This document shows, in pieces, positions 62,976-64,000 of a stretch of 64,000 bases of DNA. Origin of the DNA: Lantana camara (lineage: Eukaryota; Streptophyta; Magnoliopsida; Lamiales; Verbenaceae); the NCBI GenBank assembly GCA_037501455.1, contig CM074862.1:65441501-65505500 (forward strand). The letters run 5' to 3'. Made by a program: the position numbers and the translations under genes. The notes under the pieces were generated by a model, which worked only from the letters and a program-made list of their open reading frames with translations, was not told where the DNA came from and did no database searches. The number at the start of each line of letters is the position of its first letter. Position 1 is the stretch's first letter.

Positions 62976-64000
62976 CTGCTGAAGTGACGATAAAGAAGGA
63001 TAACAAAGTAATGATGGTCACATCCTCTTCTAAGCCTTCTAAAGGCAAAGGGAAGAAAGTTCCCAAGAAGAAGGGATCTCTTAAACCCGATGGAGGGGTT
63101 AAAAAGAGAAAGGCCAAGAAGAAAAGGGATCAGAGAGAGGACGTTTGCCACCACTGTGGCAAGAAAGGGCATTGCAAGAGGAACTGCCAAGCGTACAAGG
63201 ATACTCTAAAGAAAGGTGTGTTTATTGTTGAAGTAAATCTATCTATTGATTCTAATTCTTGGGTACTTGATACCGGTTGTGGAACTCATATCTGTAATGG
63301 TGTACAGATGCTAAATGAGGTTCGGCAGCTTAAAGAAGGAGAATGTGGCTTGAAGGTTGGGAATGGATCAAGCGTTCAAGCTCAAGCCATTGGGACGTGT
63401 AGATTAGATTTAGGTGTCTTTACTTTAGTTTTGAATAAAGTCCTTTATGTACCTTCTATTATTCGTAATATAATTTCCTTTCCAATATTAGATTGTGAAG
63501 GATATGAGACTTTCTCCCGAGATGGAAAATTTTATCTTAAGAAAAATAAAGCTTCGATTTTACTTGGTACATTATCTAATGGACTTTATTCAACTAAAGG
63601 CACCAATATTTTGAATATACAACAATCAAACAAACGCAAAAGAGATGACAAGATCTCGGCTTCTTTATGGCACACACGTTTAGGCCATATTTCTAAAGAT
63701 AGGATTGCTAAGTTAACTAATTTAGGATCATTCTATGATAATAAACTTAAAGAGTTGACTCATTGTGTATCATGTCTTAAAGGAAAAATGGCCAAGACTC
63801 CCTTTAATGGTAAAGTGGAACGTGCCACTAAAGTGTTGGATTTAATCCATACTGATGTTTGTGGACCACTTAGTGTAAGTACTAGAAACAATCATCAGTA
63901 TTTCATAACCTTCATAGATGACTTTAGTCGTTTTGGTTATGTGTACTTAATGAAGTATAAATCCGATGCCTTTGAGAAATTCTTGGAATTTCAGATGGAG
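62960..64000 (+). CDS. Copia-3 Gag tail, protease and integrase (open to window end)
   Basis: Frame open from 62960 to the end of the window without a stop. It has a Lys-rich segment, a CCHC knuckle CHHCGKKGHCKRNC (about 63148-63189), protease with WVLDTGCGTH and intact Asp-Thr-Gly, then the integrase HHCC domain (HTRLGH...CVSCLKGK) and the first catalytic Asp in IHTDVCGP. It is cut by the window edge. Lack of stops sets it apart from every other pol gene here and suggests a recent insertion. Confidence 0.88.
   Translation, partial: MSQLVTAEVTIKKDNKVMMVTSSSKPSKGKGKKVPKKKGSLKPDGGVKKRKAKKKRDQREDVCHHCGKKGHCKRNCQAYKDTLKKGVFIVEVNLSIDSNSWVLDTGCGTHICNGVQMLNEVRQLKEGECGLKVGNGSSVQAQAIGTCRLDLGVFTLVLNKVLYVPSIIRNIISFPILDCEGYETFSRDGKFYLKKNKASILLGTLSNGLYSTKGTNILNIQQSNKRKRDDKISASLWHTRLGHISKDRIAKLTNLGSFYDNKLKELTHCVSCLKGKMAKTPFNGKVERATKVLDLIHTDVCGPLSVSTRNNHQYFITFIDDFSRFGYVYLMKYKSDAFEKFLEFQME

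Larger units (their letters stand above)
58276..64000 (+). mobile_element. Copia-3: copia element, 5' LTR to integrase, continues past the window
   Basis: 5' LTR (58276-60288), tRNA-iMet-like primer site, a long leader (60303-62399), gag, protease and the start of integrase. Only one frameshift and no stop were seen, making it the least damaged element here. It inserted into Tat-C. The left flank reads TAAAT, which should be repeated after the 3' LTR. Confidence 0.9.

Overview
The window is plant nuclear DNA made almost entirely of nested LTR retrotransposons. Evidence: Ty3/gypsy elements of the Tat lineage (a second RNase H domain and antisense genes near the 3' LTR), chromodomain gypsy elements of Tekay/Del type with LTRs near 3 kb and a tRNA-iMet primer site, Ty1/copia elements, TATAAATA boxes, and short spliceosomal-type introns. 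The style fits a repeat-rich flowering plant, probably a eudicot; the species cannot be told. I found no host gene, rRNA, tRNA or CRISPR array.

Layout. 1-162: scrap of a copia leader. 164-4005 (minus): Copia-1 remains, gag and pol on the two sides of one LTR (996-1677). 4006-4360 and 16839-20199: one chromoviral LTR (S0), split by Tat-A (4361-16833), a complete Tat element with LTRs, TSD TATTA, one long gag-pol frame with nine in-frame stops, and two antisense genes. 20200-20391 and 31107-32111: integrase of an outer chromovirus (Chr-0), split by the complete chromovirus Chr-1 (20392-31101, TSD TAGAA). 32112-43182: the Chr-0 3' LTR start and a mosaic of chromoviral LTR pieces, into which the gag-only element NA-1 (33414-40711) inserted. 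43183-50624: remains of Tat-B, interrupted by a solo copia LTR (43319-45249, TSD GAGCG) and the LTR-less Copia-2 (45423-49005). 50625-51149: AT-rich spacer. 51150-58275: Tat-C in minus orientation, interrupted by the solo chromoviral LTR S3 (53542-56209, TSD CGCTG). 58276-64000: Copia-3, the least damaged element, running off the window.

The most interesting signals lie in the chromoviral LTRs. Four LTR families that have diverged in most of their sequence share (i) a cluster of 14-22 bp palindromes whose arms are different in each family yet still self-complementary, (ii) splice-like signals that define two introns around a 64-72 nt exon, (iii) two stem-loops in the second intron whose paired bases change together between families, and (iv) a conserved 3'-terminal block of about 130 bp. 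A second theme is the antisense gene pair of the Tat elements, which has its own TATA box and a phase-compatible intron. A third is found in the copia elements: six CACGTG boxes per LTR and a four-times repeated near-palindrome in the leader.

Most coding regions are dead. The in-frame stops are nearly all of the kind made by C-to-T change at Gln, Arg or Trp codons, with very few frameshifts, which suggests methylation-linked decay. All statements rest on reading by eye; no alignment or search was run.
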